A stretch of DNA of 55,848 nt, taken from assembly GCA_913057795.1 (NCBI GenBank), contig CAJXOD010000006.1, positions 1 to 55,848 of the forward strand, written 5' to 3'. The first letter of the stretch is position 1. Each line of letters starts with the position of its first letter. A model generated the notes under the pieces. It saw nothing but the letters and a program-made list of their open reading frames with translations, searched no databases and was not told the DNA's origin. Origin of the DNA: an uncultured Aquiluna sp. Lineage in GTDB: Bacteria; Actinomycetota; Actinomycetes; Actinomycetales; Microbacteriaceae. Shown in pieces: positions 47,747-55,848 of the stretch. Position numbers and translations under genes: made by a program.

Positions 47747-48541
47747 ATGCCAGAGGGACATACCGTTCACCGAACAGCAAAACATTTTTCTAAACATTTC
47801 CTAGGAAAACAGGTCGAGCTGACTTCTCCGCAAGGGCGCTTTACTGACTCGAAACTAGTATCTGGTCAAGCACTTTTGACCAGCGAGGCTTTTGGCAAGC
47901 AGCTTTATCTCGGCTTTGAGACTGCGACAGTGAGAATTCACCTGGGTATTTACGGCAAGTGGCGTTTTCGAGGCTTTGAGGACACCCCTCCCGAACCAGT
48001 AGGGCAGGTCCGAGCGAGATTTCTGAGCGGCGAACAGGTTGCAGACGTCGTGGGCCCGACATCGTGCGAGGTACTTGATGCACTTCAGGTAACGGCAAAA
48101 CAATCGAAGCTAGGACCAGATCCCTTGCGAATAGACCCGGGTGACCACGAGCTACAGCGCTTTCTAACAAGAGTGGCAAGCAGCAAAGTTGTAATTGGGC
48201 AATTGCTAATGGATCAAAGCGTAATTGCTGGGGTCGGCAACGTTTATCGAGCGGAGTTGCTTTTTCGCGCTGGCCTAAACCCATATACCCCTGGGCATCT
48301 GATTGCATCCGAAGTGATTGCAGGGATTTGGTTTGATGCCGTGATGCTAATGAGAATTGGCGTCAAGACCGGAATCATGTTGACAAGAGACGGGTATCTA
48401 AAAGGACGACCCACGATCTTAGATCGGTATTCTGCTTATAAGCGCGAAGGCTTACCCTGTAGAAATTGCTTGAATCCTATTTCGATTCAGGTTCTCAATA
48501 GTAGGAAGCTCTACTGGTGTTCTAGTTGCCAAAGTGCATGA
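47747..48541 (+). CDS. nei: Endonuclease VIII-like DNA glycosylase (Fpg/Nei family)
   Basis: A 264-aa base-excision glycosylase/AP lyase that removes oxidised pyrimidines or purines. ATG 47747 gives MPEGHTVHR, in which Pro2 and Glu3 are the catalytic residues; the frame is open to 47714, but any longer form would destroy the catalytic N-terminal proline. The H2TH region contains QSVIAGVGNVYRAELLFRAGLNP, and the C-terminal zinc finger is CRNCLNPI...YWCSSCQ. HTVHR points to the Nei2-like actinobacterial branch. The gene starts four bases after rpiB. Confidence 0.93.
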   Translation: MPEGHTVHRTAKHFSKHFLGKQVELTSPQGRFTDSKLVSGQALLTSEAFGKQLYLGFETATVRIHLGIYGKWRFRGFEDTPPEPVGQVRARFLSGEQVADVVGPTSCEVLDALQVTAKQSKLGPDPLRIDPGDHELQRFLTRVASSKVVIGQLLMDQSVIAGVGNVYRAELLFRAGLNPYTPGHLIASEVIAGIWFDAVMLMRIGVKTGIMLTRDGYLKGRPTILDRYSAYKREGLPCRNCLNPISIQVLNSRKLYWCSSCQSA

Positions 48542-48567
48542 AGGCCGATCCTATGAGCGTCGTTGCT

Positions 48568-48641
48568 TGGAGCGAGTGACGGGAATCGAACCCGCGTCAT
48601 CAGTTTGGAAAACTGAGGCTCTACCATTGAGCTACACTCGC
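48568..48641 (-). tRNA. tRNA-Gly (TCC anticodon)
   Basis: Reverse complement: acceptor GCGAGTG/CACTCGC, D arm GCTCAATGGTAGAGC, anticodon stem TCAGT/ACTGA around TTTCCAA giving TCC, T arm GCGGGTTCGATTCCCGT. CCA is encoded (48568-48570). It reads GGA/GGG and is divergent from tRNA-Pro, with 72 bases of shared promoter space. Confidence 0.95.
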
Positions 48642-48713
48642 GCGTCTTTGTTAGACGAGACATCATTCTATGGGGTAGAGTGGTCGAGTTCGTGGCCATT
48701 GGTCAAGAATGTT

Positions 48714-48787
48714 CGGGATGTAGCGCAGCTTGGTAGCGCATCTGTTTTGGGAACAGAGGGTCGCAGGTTCAAATCCTGTCATCCCGA
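48714..48787 (+). tRNA. tRNA-Pro (TGG anticodon)
   Basis: Acceptor CGGGATG/CATCCCG, D arm GCGCAGCTTGGTAGCGC, anticodon stem TCTGT/ACAGA around TTTGGGA giving TGG, T arm GCAGGTTCAAATCCTGT. No CCA is encoded after the discriminator A (48787 followed by CAA), unlike the other three tRNAs here. It lies 38 bases before the tig start. Confidence 0.95.
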
Positions 48788-48825
48788 CAAATTGCTTGAA
48801 GAAAAACCCCAACCATGGAGATAAG

Positions 48826-50088
48826 TTGAAGACGACCGTTGAAAAACTGAGCCCGACCCGAGTAAAACTGACCATCGAAGTTGATCAGGCGGGGTTCAAG
48901 CCCACACTAGACAAGGCCTACAAGTCAGTCGCTACCCAGGTCAACATCCCGGGTTTCCGCAAGGGTAAGGTTCCTTCCTCTGTTTTGGATCAGCGCGTGG
49001 GTAAGGATTCGATCATTGCTCAGGCCATCAACGATGGCATGGACAGCTTTTACCGAGAAGCACTCGTAGCTGAAAAGCTAAAGCCACTCGGAACCCCTGA
49101 AGCGGATGTCAGCTCAGCGCCGACCGCTGCTGAGATGGGCAAACCCCTAATTATTTCTCTAGAGGTTGAAGTTCGCCCAGAGTTCAAGCTTCCTAGCTAC
49201 AAAAACATTGCGGTGACTGTCGAGCCCGTCAAGGTTGCCAAAATGGACATCGAGACCGAGTTAGATGCGCTTCGCGCCCGGTTTGGGACCCTAAAGACAG
49301 TAGATAGGCCAGCTAAGACTGGAGACTTCACCACAATCGACCTAACGGCGACGATGGACGGTAAGGACATCGACACTGCTCAGGACATTTCTTACGAAAT
49401 CGGTTCCGGGCAGCTGCTTGACGGTATCGACGAGGCCCTAGAGACCCTCACGGCTGGCGAGACCACAACCTTTAGTTCAAAGCTTGTGGGCGGAGAAATG
49501 GCGGGACAGGCGGCCGAAGTATCCGTTACCCTAAAGGCCGTAAAAGAGCGCGAACTTCCAAAAGCGGATGACGACTTTGCGCAGCTGGCCAGTGAGTTTG
49601 ACACGTTAGCCGAACTTAAGAAGGACCTAGAAACCAAGCTTGCCGAGCAGCTTGGTCGCAAGCAAGTGCTACAAGCTAGGGACAAAATTGTTGAGGAACT
49701 TGTAGCTAAAGCCAAGATTCCGGTGTCCGATGTTGCTGTAAAGAAGGAAGTTGACTCTCACCTTGAAGGCGAAGGTCGTCTAGAGGACGAGGTTCACCGT
49801 AAGGAAGTCACCGCAGACTCTGAAAAAGGCTTCAAGACTCAGTTGCTACTAGATGCCATTGTCGATGCCGAGGAAATCAAGATTGAGGACCAGGAATTGA
49901 TTGAGTACTTGGCGTTTACCTCCAGGAACTACCAGATGGAACCTAACCAGTTCATCGAACAGGTCGCTGGTTCTGGACAAGTCGCTTTCTATGCTGATGA
50001 GCTGAAAAGGCGCAAGGCCGTGGACTTCTTAGTTGCACAGGCTGACATTACTGACACCAAGGGTGCAAAAGTTACCTACGAGGTCTAA
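48826..50088 (+). CDS. tig: Trigger factor (ribosome-associated prolyl isomerase chaperone)
   Basis: A 420-aa chaperone binding near the ribosomal exit tunnel. The N-terminal ribosome-binding signature is NIPGFRKGKVPSSV (residues ~43-56), the FKBP-like PPIase domain starts near residue 155 (TVDRPAKTGDFTTIDLTA), and a helical C-terminal domain follows. I take TTG 48826 as start, with GGAG five bases upstream; the open frame to 48730 lies inside tRNA-Pro and is an artefact. The order tig-clpP1-clpP2-clpX couples folding and degradation. Confidence 0.96.
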   Translation: MKTTVEKLSPTRVKLTIEVDQAGFKPTLDKAYKSVATQVNIPGFRKGKVPSSVLDQRVGKDSIIAQAINDGMDSFYREALVAEKLKPLGTPEADVSSAPTAAEMGKPLIISLEVEVRPEFKLPSYKNIAVTVEPVKVAKMDIETELDALRARFGTLKTVDRPAKTGDFTTIDLTATMDGKDIDTAQDISYEIGSGQLLDGIDEALETLTAGETTTFSSKLVGGEMAGQAAEVSVTLKAVKERELPKADDDFAQLASEFDTLAELKKDLETKLAEQLGRKQVLQARDKIVEELVAKAKIPVSDVAVKKEVDSHLEGEGRLEDEVHRKEVTADSEKGFKTQLLLDAIVDAEEIKIEDQELIEYLAFTSRNYQMEPNQFIEQVAGSGQVAFYADELKRRKAVDFLVAQADITDTKGAKVTYEV

Positions 50089-50102
50089 CGCCTAAGGCGA
50101 AC
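50089..50102. promoter_or_regulatory. Putative ClgR operator upstream of clpP1-clpP2
   Basis: CGCCTAAGGCGAAC starts directly after the tig stop and ~60 bases before the clpP1 start. It fits the core CGCYNANRGCGWWS that I recall for the actinobacterial Clp regulator ClgR, differing only at one of the loosely conserved flanking positions. ClgR activates clpP1P2 in related bacteria, so a promoter in the 76-base gap is likely. The clgR gene is not in this window. Confidence 0.6.
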
Positions 50103-50164
50103 AAGGGCACGCTGTTACAACTTTGCTGGTTATCGTAGACACTACGTAGCTAAAGGAGATTTTA

Positions 50165-50746
50165 ATGGCAATGCCCCAAATGGAGCGAACAGGTGTTTTT
50201 GACAGACTACTGAAAGACCGCATTGTGTGGTTGGGTAGTGAAGTTAGGGACGAGAACGCTAACGAGATTTGCGCCAAAATTCTGCTACTAGCAGCAGAGG
50301 ATTCCGAAAAAGACATCTTCTTGTACATCAACTCTCCGGGCGGATCAATCACCGCAGGCATGGCTATCTACGACACCATGCAGTACGTTCCAAACGACAT
50401 TGTCACGGTCGGAATTGGAATGGCTGCGTCTATGGGTCAGTTCCTGCTCTCTTCTGGTGCGAAGGGTAAGAGGTATGCCACTCCGAACACCAGGGTTTTG
50501 CTTCACCAGCCAGCTGGTGGCTTCGGAGGAACCGCCTCGGACATTCAGACTCAGGCAGAGCTAATCATGTCAATGAAGCGACAGCTTGCAGCCATCACTG
50601 CGCAACAAACCGGAAAAACCGTCGAACAGGTAATGCTCGATGGAGACCGCGATCGATGGTTCACAGCCGCGGAAGCTCTCGAGTACGGGTTTATTGATCA
50701 AATACAAGAATTTGCTAGTCGCTCAACCGGCGTTGGAAAGGCCTAA
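50165..50746 (+). CDS. clpP1: ATP-dependent Clp protease proteolytic subunit 1
   Basis: A 193-aa serine protease subunit. The triad is Ser89 (GMAASMGQ), His114 (LLHQPAGG) and Asp163 (DRDRWF); the oligomerisation and head regions [20 protein letters not shown] are standard. AAAGGAG precedes ATG 50165. It is two bases upstream of clpP2. In actinobacteria ClpP1 and ClpP2 form a mixed tetradecamer that is active only as the heteromer, working with ClpX and ClpC. Confidence 0.97.
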   Translation: MAMPQMERTGVFDRLLKDRIVWLGSEVRDENANEICAKILLLAAEDSEKDIFLYINSPGGSITAGMAIYDTMQYVPNDIVTVGIGMAASMGQFLLSSGAKGKRYATPNTRVLLHQPAGGFGGTASDIQTQAELIMSMKRQLAAITAQQTGKTVEQVMLDGDRDRWFTAAEALEYGFIDQIQEFASRSTGVGKA

Positions 50747-50748
50747 TT

Positions 50749-51390
50749 ATGAGTTTCATCGAGACATCCCAGGGCCGCGTCGCTGCACCCAGTGCCAGGT
50801 ACATTCTTCCTGAGTTTGAAGAGCGAACATCCTACGGAATAAAGCGTCACAATCCATACACAAAGTTATTCGAGGACCGCATTGTGTTCTTGGGTGTTCA
50901 GGTTGACGACGCTTCCGCCGACGATATTATGGCGCAGCTTTTGGTTCTTGAGTCCCAAGACCCAGATCGGGACATTACCCTCTACATCAACTCTCCTGGC
51001 GGCTCTTTCACGGCGTTGACAGCTATCTACGACACCATGCAGTACATAAAGCCGCAGATTCAAACAGTTTGCTTGGGTCAGGCTGCCTCCGCTGCAGCTG
51101 TTCTGCTTGCTGCCGGTGCCAAAGGCAAGCGTCTCGCCTTGCCCAACGCCCGAATTCTGATCCACCAGCCTTCTTCTGGAGGCGGGGGACAGGGTCAAGC
51201 TTCTGACATTGAGATTCAAGCCAAAGAAATCATGCGCATGCGCGACTGGCTTGAATTTACATTGAGCCATCACTCCGGAAAGAGTTTGGAGCAGGTCAAT
51301 AAAGATATCGACCGCGACAAGATCTTGACCGCCCAAGAGGCAATGGAGTACGGCTTGATAGATCAGGTGCTGACTTCCAGAAAGCTCTAG
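50749..51390 (+). CDS. clpP2: ATP-dependent Clp protease proteolytic subunit 2
   Basis: A 213-aa ClpP paralogue with a ~15-residue longer N-terminus that is probably a processed propeptide. Triad: Ser114 ([12 protein letters not shown]), His139 ([11 protein letters not shown]), Asp190 (DIDRDKIL). The [22 protein letters not shown] handle segment is characteristic of the ClpP2 ring that docks ClpX. Immediately follows clpP1. Confidence 0.97.
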   Translation: MSFIETSQGRVAAPSARYILPEFEERTSYGIKRHNPYTKLFEDRIVFLGVQVDDASADDIMAQLLVLESQDPDRDITLYINSPGGSFTALTAIYDTMQYIKPQIQTVCLGQAASAAAVLLAAGAKGKRLALPNARILIHQPSSGGGGQGQASDIEIQAKEIMRMRDWLEFTLSHHSGKSLEQVNKDIDRDKILTAQEAMEYGLIDQVLTSRKL

Positions 51391-51447
51391 TGCTCTTTGG
51401 CGAGTGGCGCGGCGAAAAAAGTCGGCCATTCGCTATAGGGTTTTGTC

Positions 51448-52722
51448 ATGACACTATCTGAGACCAGTGAGCTCCTGAAGTGCACATTTTGTGCCAAGAG
51501 CCAGAAGCAAGTGCGCAAATTAATTGCTGGCCCGGCTGTGTACATTTGCGACGAGTGCATTGAGCTCTGCAACGAAATCATTGAAGAGGAACTGGGTCAG
51601 AGTGTCTCCAAGGACTTGGAGTCAATGGAGCTCCCAAACCCCAAGGAAATCAAGGGCTTTCTGGATGAATACGTCATCGGTCAAGATGGCGCCAAGAAGC
51701 AGCTGGCGGTGGCGGTCTATAACCACTACAAGCGAATCAGATCAACTGGCACACTAACTGCCGCGGGCAAGCCGCACGATGACATAGAAATTGCCAAGTC
51801 CAACATTCTTATGATTGGTCCAACTGGTTGCGGAAAAACTTACCTTGCACAGACTCTTGCGAAGCGTCTGAACGTCCCGTTTGCGGTTGCTGATGCTACT
51901 GCGCTCACCGAGGCGGGCTACGTGGGCGAGGATGTCGAGAACATTTTATTGAAGCTGCTCCAGGCTGCGGACAACGATCCCAAGCGGGCTGAAACTGGAA
52001 TTATTTACATTGACGAAATTGATAAAATTTCAAGAAAATCTGAGAATCCATCCATCACTCGAGACGTTTCGGGAGAGGGTGTCCAGCAGGCCTTGCTGAA
52101 AATTCTTGAGGGTACAGTCGCTTCTATCCCGCCCCAGGGCGGCAGGAAGCACCCGCAGCAGGAGTTTATCCAGCTCGATACCACCAACGTGCTATTTATT
52201 GTCGCGGGAGCTTTTTCCGGCCTCGAGACAATAGTTTCGGAGCGAACTGGCAAGAAGGGTATTGGCTTTGGTGCCGAGCTAAAACAGAAGAACGATGGTG
52301 TGGACATTTATAGGCAGGTTCAGCCAGAAGACCTTCGTAAATTTGGACTAATCCCAGAATTTATTGGCAGGCTCCCAGTAATTGCGACCGTGGAGGAGCT
52401 TGACAAGTCTGCCCTCATCAAAATTCTTACCGAACCAAAGAACGCGCTAATAAAGCAGTACCAGCGCATGTTCGAAATTGATGGGTTCGACCTTGAATTC
52501 GAGGCCGGTGCTATTGAGCACATTGCTGAGTCCGCGCTTGAGCGCCAGACTGGTGCCAGGGGTCTGAGGGCAATTCTGGAAGAGCTGCTCGGTCCGATAA
52601 TGTACGAGCTTCCCGGTAGCGACAGCACTGGCATCGTCATGATCACTGAAGAAGTTGCCAAGACTGGATCAATCCCGGAAATACAACCACACCGCAAGCC
52701 ACTTCAAGACAAGTCCGCTTAG
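51448..52722 (+). CDS. clpX: ATP-dependent Clp protease ATP-binding subunit ClpX
   Basis: A 424-aa AAA+ unfoldase feeding substrates to ClpP. The N-terminal zinc domain uses Cys12, Cys15, Cys34 and Cys37; Walker A is GPTGCGKT (residues 124-131), pore loop [14 protein letters not shown], Walker [11 protein letters not shown], and the IGFGAEL ClpP-binding loop is near residue 270. The 57-base gap after clpP2 includes CTATAG near 51435, so clpX may have an additional promoter. Gene order matches other actinobacteria. Confidence 0.97.
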   Translation: MTLSETSELLKCTFCAKSQKQVRKLIAGPAVYICDECIELCNEIIEEELGQSVSKDLESMELPNPKEIKGFLDEYVIGQDGAKKQLAVAVYNHYKRIRSTGTLTAAGKPHDDIEIAKSNILMIGPTGCGKTYLAQTLAKRLNVPFAVADATALTEAGYVGEDVENILLKLLQAADNDPKRAETGIIYIDEIDKISRKSENPSITRDVSGEGVQQALLKILEGTVASIPPQGGRKHPQQEFIQLDTTNVLFIVAGAFSGLETIVSERTGKKGIGFGAELKQKNDGVDIYRQVQPEDLRKFGLIPEFIGRLPVIATVEELDKSALIKILTEPKNALIKQYQRMFEIDGFDLEFEAGAIEHIAESALERQTGARGLRAILEELLGPIMYELPGSDSTGIVMITEEVAKTGSIPEIQPHRKPLQDKSA

Positions 52723-52741
52723 CGAACACGCACCACTCCCC

Positions 52742-53893
52742 ATGAAAAACGCGGCCATCACGCCCTACCTTGCTGGAACAGTAGCTTCCACTACCGGATC
52801 AATCGCAACCTTCGGAATAGCAATTGCCGGCCTAAGTGCCATGGGAGCAAGCCAGAGCCAGACTGCAACCGCAATTGTGGCAATGCTTGTTGGCTACGGA
52901 GTGCTGTCGATTGGCCTTAGCGTTTGGCTCAGAATGCCAATTAGCATCGTCTGGTCCACACCTGGTGCGGCATTTTTGGCGACCAGTTCGGGGCTTGGGG
53001 TCAGTTTCGAGACGGCCGTGGGAGCATTCATAGTCAGCAGCTTGCTGGTTGTTCTTACTGGTGCGTGGCCTGCACTTAGCAGGCTAATTGCTAAAATACC
53101 GCCTCAGATATCGGCTGCGATGTTGGCGGGCGTTATTTTCCCGTTTGTTGCCGCGACAGTGCGCTCGAGCGTTGATTTCCCGATATTGATAATTCCAGTA
53201 ATCGTTATCTGGCTCATGCTCAATCGGTTACTTCCGCTGTGGGCTTCACCGATTGCAATTCTTATCGGCTTTGCGCTGATTGCCATGAGTCAAGAAGCCA
53301 AGAGCTTCGAGGTCTTGTCATTCTGGCCAAGCCTGGAAATAATTTCTCCCGTATTTGATATCGGTGTAATAGTCGCAATCGGTATCCCGCTTTATTTGAT
53401 TAGCATGGCCTCGCAGAACCTTCCCGGTTTGGCCATCATGAGCGGGTTGGGATATCCGCTCCCAACCTCTAAAATCTTCGTTGCCACGGGTGTTGGATCC
53501 GTCGTTACGTCATTTTTTGGAGGCTTTGGGTTAAATCTAGCCGCCATCACCGCGGCGTTGAATGCCGACGAGGGGGCTGGCAAGGACCCGTCAAAGCGTT
53601 GGAAGGCAGCAGCCTGGGGCGGGGTTGTCTATCTAATTTTCGCGCTTTTTGCTTCTGTATTTGCGGCCTTTGTGCTGGCAGTTCCTACGGAGCTGCTTCT
53701 AGCGCTAGCCGGCCTCGCGCTCATTAAAACTTTTGCGTCGTCTCTTAGAACCGCAGTAAGCGATGAGTCGACGAGGCTCGCGGGTGTTGTTACGTTTGTT
53801 ATAGGAGCAGCCGGCATATCTGTTTTAGGTATCGGCGGAGCCTTCTGGGCTCTCGTCTCTGGGATTCTTGTTTGGTCTATCAGAGCGCGCTAG
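52742..53893 (+). CDS. benE: BenE family transporter (benzoate/H+ symporter-like)
   Basis: A 383-aa membrane protein of ~11-12 helices with the BenE features WSTPGAAFLATSS, PPQISAAMLAGVIFPF, PLYLISMASQNLPGLAIMSGLGYPLP and the conserved FGGFGLNLAAITAALN. Named for benzoate uptake, although many members sit in genomes without benzoate catabolism, and no aromatic-degradation gene is nearby, so the substrate is open. ATG 52742 lies 20 bases after the clpX stop with no clear ribosome site. Its stop shares CTAG (53890-53893) with valS. Confidence 0.88.
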   Translation: MKNAAITPYLAGTVASTTGSIATFGIAIAGLSAMGASQSQTATAIVAMLVGYGVLSIGLSVWLRMPISIVWSTPGAAFLATSSGLGVSFETAVGAFIVSSLLVVLTGAWPALSRLIAKIPPQISAAMLAGVIFPFVAATVRSSVDFPILIIPVIVIWLMLNRLLPLWASPIAILIGFALIAMSQEAKSFEVLSFWPSLEIISPVFDIGVIVAIGIPLYLISMASQNLPGLAIMSGLGYPLPTSKIFVATGVGSVVTSFFGGFGLNLAAITAALNADEGAGKDPSKRWKAAAWGGVVYLIFALFASVFAAFVLAVPTELLLALAGLALIKTFASSLRTAVSDESTRLAGVVTFVIGAAGISVLGIGGAFWALVSGILVWSIRAR

Positions 53894-55848
53894 TCCTGAT
53901 TTGGCAGAAAGCTTAGCTCCGTCACAGTCACTTCTTTAGCGTCTGCAAATCTCAGTTCGGCAATGTGACCAACGGCTGCTAGGTCCTTGGCCATACTTCG
54001 CATTGCAACTGGTCCGGAGACAAGTGCAGTTGCAATCTCAGCCTTCATCGATAACTTGTTGTCCGATTTTGACTTTCTGATTTGCACCAGAGCAGTACTC
54101 GCCAAGATCATCAATCCAGAGTCTTCACCTGAAATCTCATCGGGAGTTGGCCACGAAGACTTGTGCACAGTGCCGTCTTGCCACCAGCTCCAGACCTCTT
54201 CTGCTGCGAATGGAATGAAGGGCGCAAATAGACGAACCAATACGCCAAGGGCCTGCCTAAGCGCAATAACTGCGCTTCCTTTTTCCTGTTCCGTGAAGTC
54301 ACCCTGACCATAGGCGCGCTCTTTGACTAGCTCGAGGTAGTCATCGGTGAAGGTCCAGAAAAAGGACTCGGCTTTTTCGAGTGCTTTGGTGTGATCGTAG
54401 CTCTCGAAGGCTTGTGTGGATCCGACAATTACTTCCTGGAGGCTAGCGAGCATGGATTTGTCAATAGCTTCTGTGACTGTCGTAACGCCGGCCGGAAGCT
54501 CAAAGCTAAGTGCAAAGCGGGCTGCATTTAGAAGCTTGATTGCCAGCCGTCTGCCGATTTTCATCTGGCCTTCGTCGAAGGCGGCATCGGTTCCTAGCCG
54601 CGCACTTGCGGCCCAGTATCGAACCGCATCGGAACCGTGTGTCTCAAGTATTTCGTTTGGCACAACTACGTTGCCCTTGGATTTTGACATCTTCTTGCGA
54701 TCTGGATCTAGGATCCACCCGGAGATGGCCGCGTGCTTCCAAGGAGCTTGGCCGTGTTCAAGTTCAGAGCGAACCAAGGTTGAAAACAGCCAGGTCCTAA
54801 TAATGTCCTGACCCTGGGGCCTCAGGTCGTAGGGGAAGACCTTCTCGAATTTTGCGGGGTCCGATAGCCATCCGCCTGCCAACTGGGGAGTTAATGAGCT
54901 GGTGGCCCAGGTGTCCATGATGTCGAGTTCGCCAATAAATCCGGTGGCCTGCCCGCGCATTGACTCGTCATAGCCATCCGGTGTGTCGCTTGAAGGGTCG
55001 ACAGGGAGCTGAGCTTCATTGGGAACAATTGGGTTCTCATAATCTGGATTACCTGCAGCATCCAGTGGATACCAAAGTGGCAGCGGGACGCCGAAGAAGC
55101 GTTGACGAGAGATTAGCCAGTCGCCGTTTAGTCCATTGATCCAATCCTCGAGTCGAACCCTCATGAAATCCGGGTGGAAAGCAACTTCCTTGCCAAGGCT
55201 TACTAGTCTTTCTCCAAGCTTCTTGTCGTTGCCACCATTTTTTATGTACCACTGTCTGGTGGAAACTATTTCCAGAGGCTTTTCGCCCTTCTCGAAGAAC
55301 TTAACAGGATGAGTAATCGGCTTGGCTTCTCCAACCATGTCGCCAGAAGCCTGAAGGGATTTGACCAAAATTTCCTTGGCGCTAAAGACGGTTTTTCCGG
55401 CGAGCTCCGCGTAGAGATCAGCACCCTTGCTGGCGGCTATCGCCTCGGGTGGCTCAGTGAGTATGCGGCCATCGAACCCGATTATGGGACGATTCGGCAG
55501 CTTTAGCTCGCGCCACCAGATAACGTCTGTGACATCTCCAAAGGTGCAAATCATTGCAATGCCCGAGCCCTTGTCAATTTGGGCCAGTCTGTGAGCCAAG
55601 ATCGGAACCTCTACCCCAAAGAGGGGAGTTGTGGCTGTCTTGCCAAAGAGGTGCGCGTATCTTTGGTCATCCGGATGAGCAACTAGAGCGACACAAGCTG
55701 GAATTAGCTCCGGGCGAGTGGTTTCGATAAAGATTTTGCCATCGGGACCATCGAACCCGATTCGGTGATAAGCACCTGGCATCTCTCGGTCTTCGAGCTC
55801 TGCTTGAGCCACCGCGGTTCTAAAGCTCACATCCCACAGGGTTGGTGC
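53890..55848 (-). CDS. valS: Valyl-tRNA synthetase, C-terminal part (5' end outside window)
   Basis: The frame is open through the right edge (APTLWDVSFRTAVAQAE reads from base 55848), so the N-terminal HIGH motif lies outside. The visible ~652 residues cover the editing domain (TTRPELIPACVALVAHPDD), the second half of the catalytic domain with DRKKMSKSKGNVV, and the anticodon-binding domain (PFIPFAAEEVWSWW). It charges tRNA-Val and edits mischarged threonine. The short C-terminus shows no long coiled coil, consistent with an actinobacterial ValS variant. Converges on benE with shared stop CTAG. Confidence 0.96.
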   Translation of the reverse strand, partial: APTLWDVSFRTAVAQAELEDREMPGAYHRIGFDGPDGKIFIETTRPELIPACVALVAHPDDQRYAHLFGKTATTPLFGVEVPILAHRLAQIDKGSGIAMICTFGDVTDVIWWRELKLPNRPIIGFDGRILTEPPEAIAASKGADLYAELAGKTVFSAKEILVKSLQASGDMVGEAKPITHPVKFFEKGEKPLEIVSTRQWYIKNGGNDKKLGERLVSLGKEVAFHPDFMRVRLEDWINGLNGDWLISRQRFFGVPLPLWYPLDAAGNPDYENPIVPNEAQLPVDPSSDTPDGYDESMRGQATGFIGELDIMDTWATSSLTPQLAGGWLSDPAKFEKVFPYDLRPQGQDIIRTWLFSTLVRSELEHGQAPWKHAAISGWILDPDRKKMSKSKGNVVVPNEILETHGSDAVRYWAASARLGTDAAFDEGQMKIGRRLAIKLLNAARFALSFELPAGVTTVTEAIDKSMLASLQEVIVGSTQAFESYDHTKALEKAESFFWTFTDDYLELVKERAYGQGDFTEQEKGSAVIALRQALGVLVRLFAPFIPFAAEEVWSWWQDGTVHKSSWPTPDEISGEDSGLMILASTALVQIRKSKSDNKLSMKAEIATALVSGPVAMRSMAKDLAAVGHIAELRFADAKEVTVTELSFLPNQD

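Noticed and set aside
48730-48825. Upstream extension of the trigger factor frame
   Set aside because: It lies inside tRNA-Pro; TTG 48826 has a proper ribosome site and matches the family N-terminus.

Overview
The window is 55.8 kb of ordinary bacterial chromosome. It comes from a small-genome, intermediate-GC actinobacterium, most likely a Microbacteriaceae of the aquatic Rhodoluna/Aquiluna type; the exact taxon is an inference. Supporting signs are the ligA-gatCAB block, paired clpP1-clpP2 with clpX, a group II truncated haemoglobin, fused PutA, a Glu-type RpiB, and a long ssb-like/ettA/tesB/globin/pepN/rpiB/nei/tig/clp/valS order that I recall from mycobacteria and other actinobacteria. 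Genes are tightly packed, with many ATGA or TAATG overlaps, no gene-free stretch above 300 bases, and frequent TTG/GTG starts. I saw no phage, insertion sequence, CRISPR array or rRNA.

Layout: 1-4.6 kb holds the ligA 3' end and the gatC-gatA-gatB amidotransferase operon. 4.6-8.9 kb (minus) holds a large RND transporter, oligoribonuclease and tRNA-His. 9-12.4 kb (minus) is bifunctional putA. 12.6-15.5 kb holds tRNA-Arg, an unusual acetyltransferase-AAA+ ATPase fusion and a DEAD-box helicase. 15.7-20.6 kb holds a YqhA-like membrane protein, an osmoprotectant-type ABC importer headed by a DUF427 gene, and a BNR-type lipoprotein. 20.9-26.6 kb holds a ribokinase-like kinase, then a minus-strand run of DUF885 peptidase-like protein, argG, deoD, a DoxX-like protein and a LysE-like exporter.

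26.6-35.4 kb is the most distinctive metabolic block. One minus-strand run encodes a PLP-dependent decarboxylase, a carbamoylputrescine-amidase-type nitrilase, agmatine deiminase and a four-gene NMT1/THI5-type ABC importer. It is preceded by an Lrp/AsnC regulator that is divergent from alanine dehydrogenase. Together these suggest uptake and breakdown of agmatine or a related nitrogenous compound as an N or C source.

35.4-55.8 kb holds a small membrane protein, thioredoxin, an EamA exporter and msrA, then the conserved actinobacterial block: an SSB-like protein, a strongly structured intergenic RNA, ettA, tesB, a conserved unknown, glbO, mscS, pepN, a cation/proton antiporter, a DUF1648 protein, rpiB, nei, tRNA-Gly and tRNA-Pro, tig, clpP1-clpP2 (with a ClgR-like operator), clpX, a BenE-family transporter and the 3' part of valS.

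The signals most worth a second look are the multibranched RNA between the SSB gene and ettA, an 18-bp perfect hairpin inside the first codons of an ABC ATPase gene, the acetyltransferase-AAA+ fusion, the agmatine operon with its unassigned importer and decarboxylase, and three convergent gene pairs that share a single CTAG as both stop codons.
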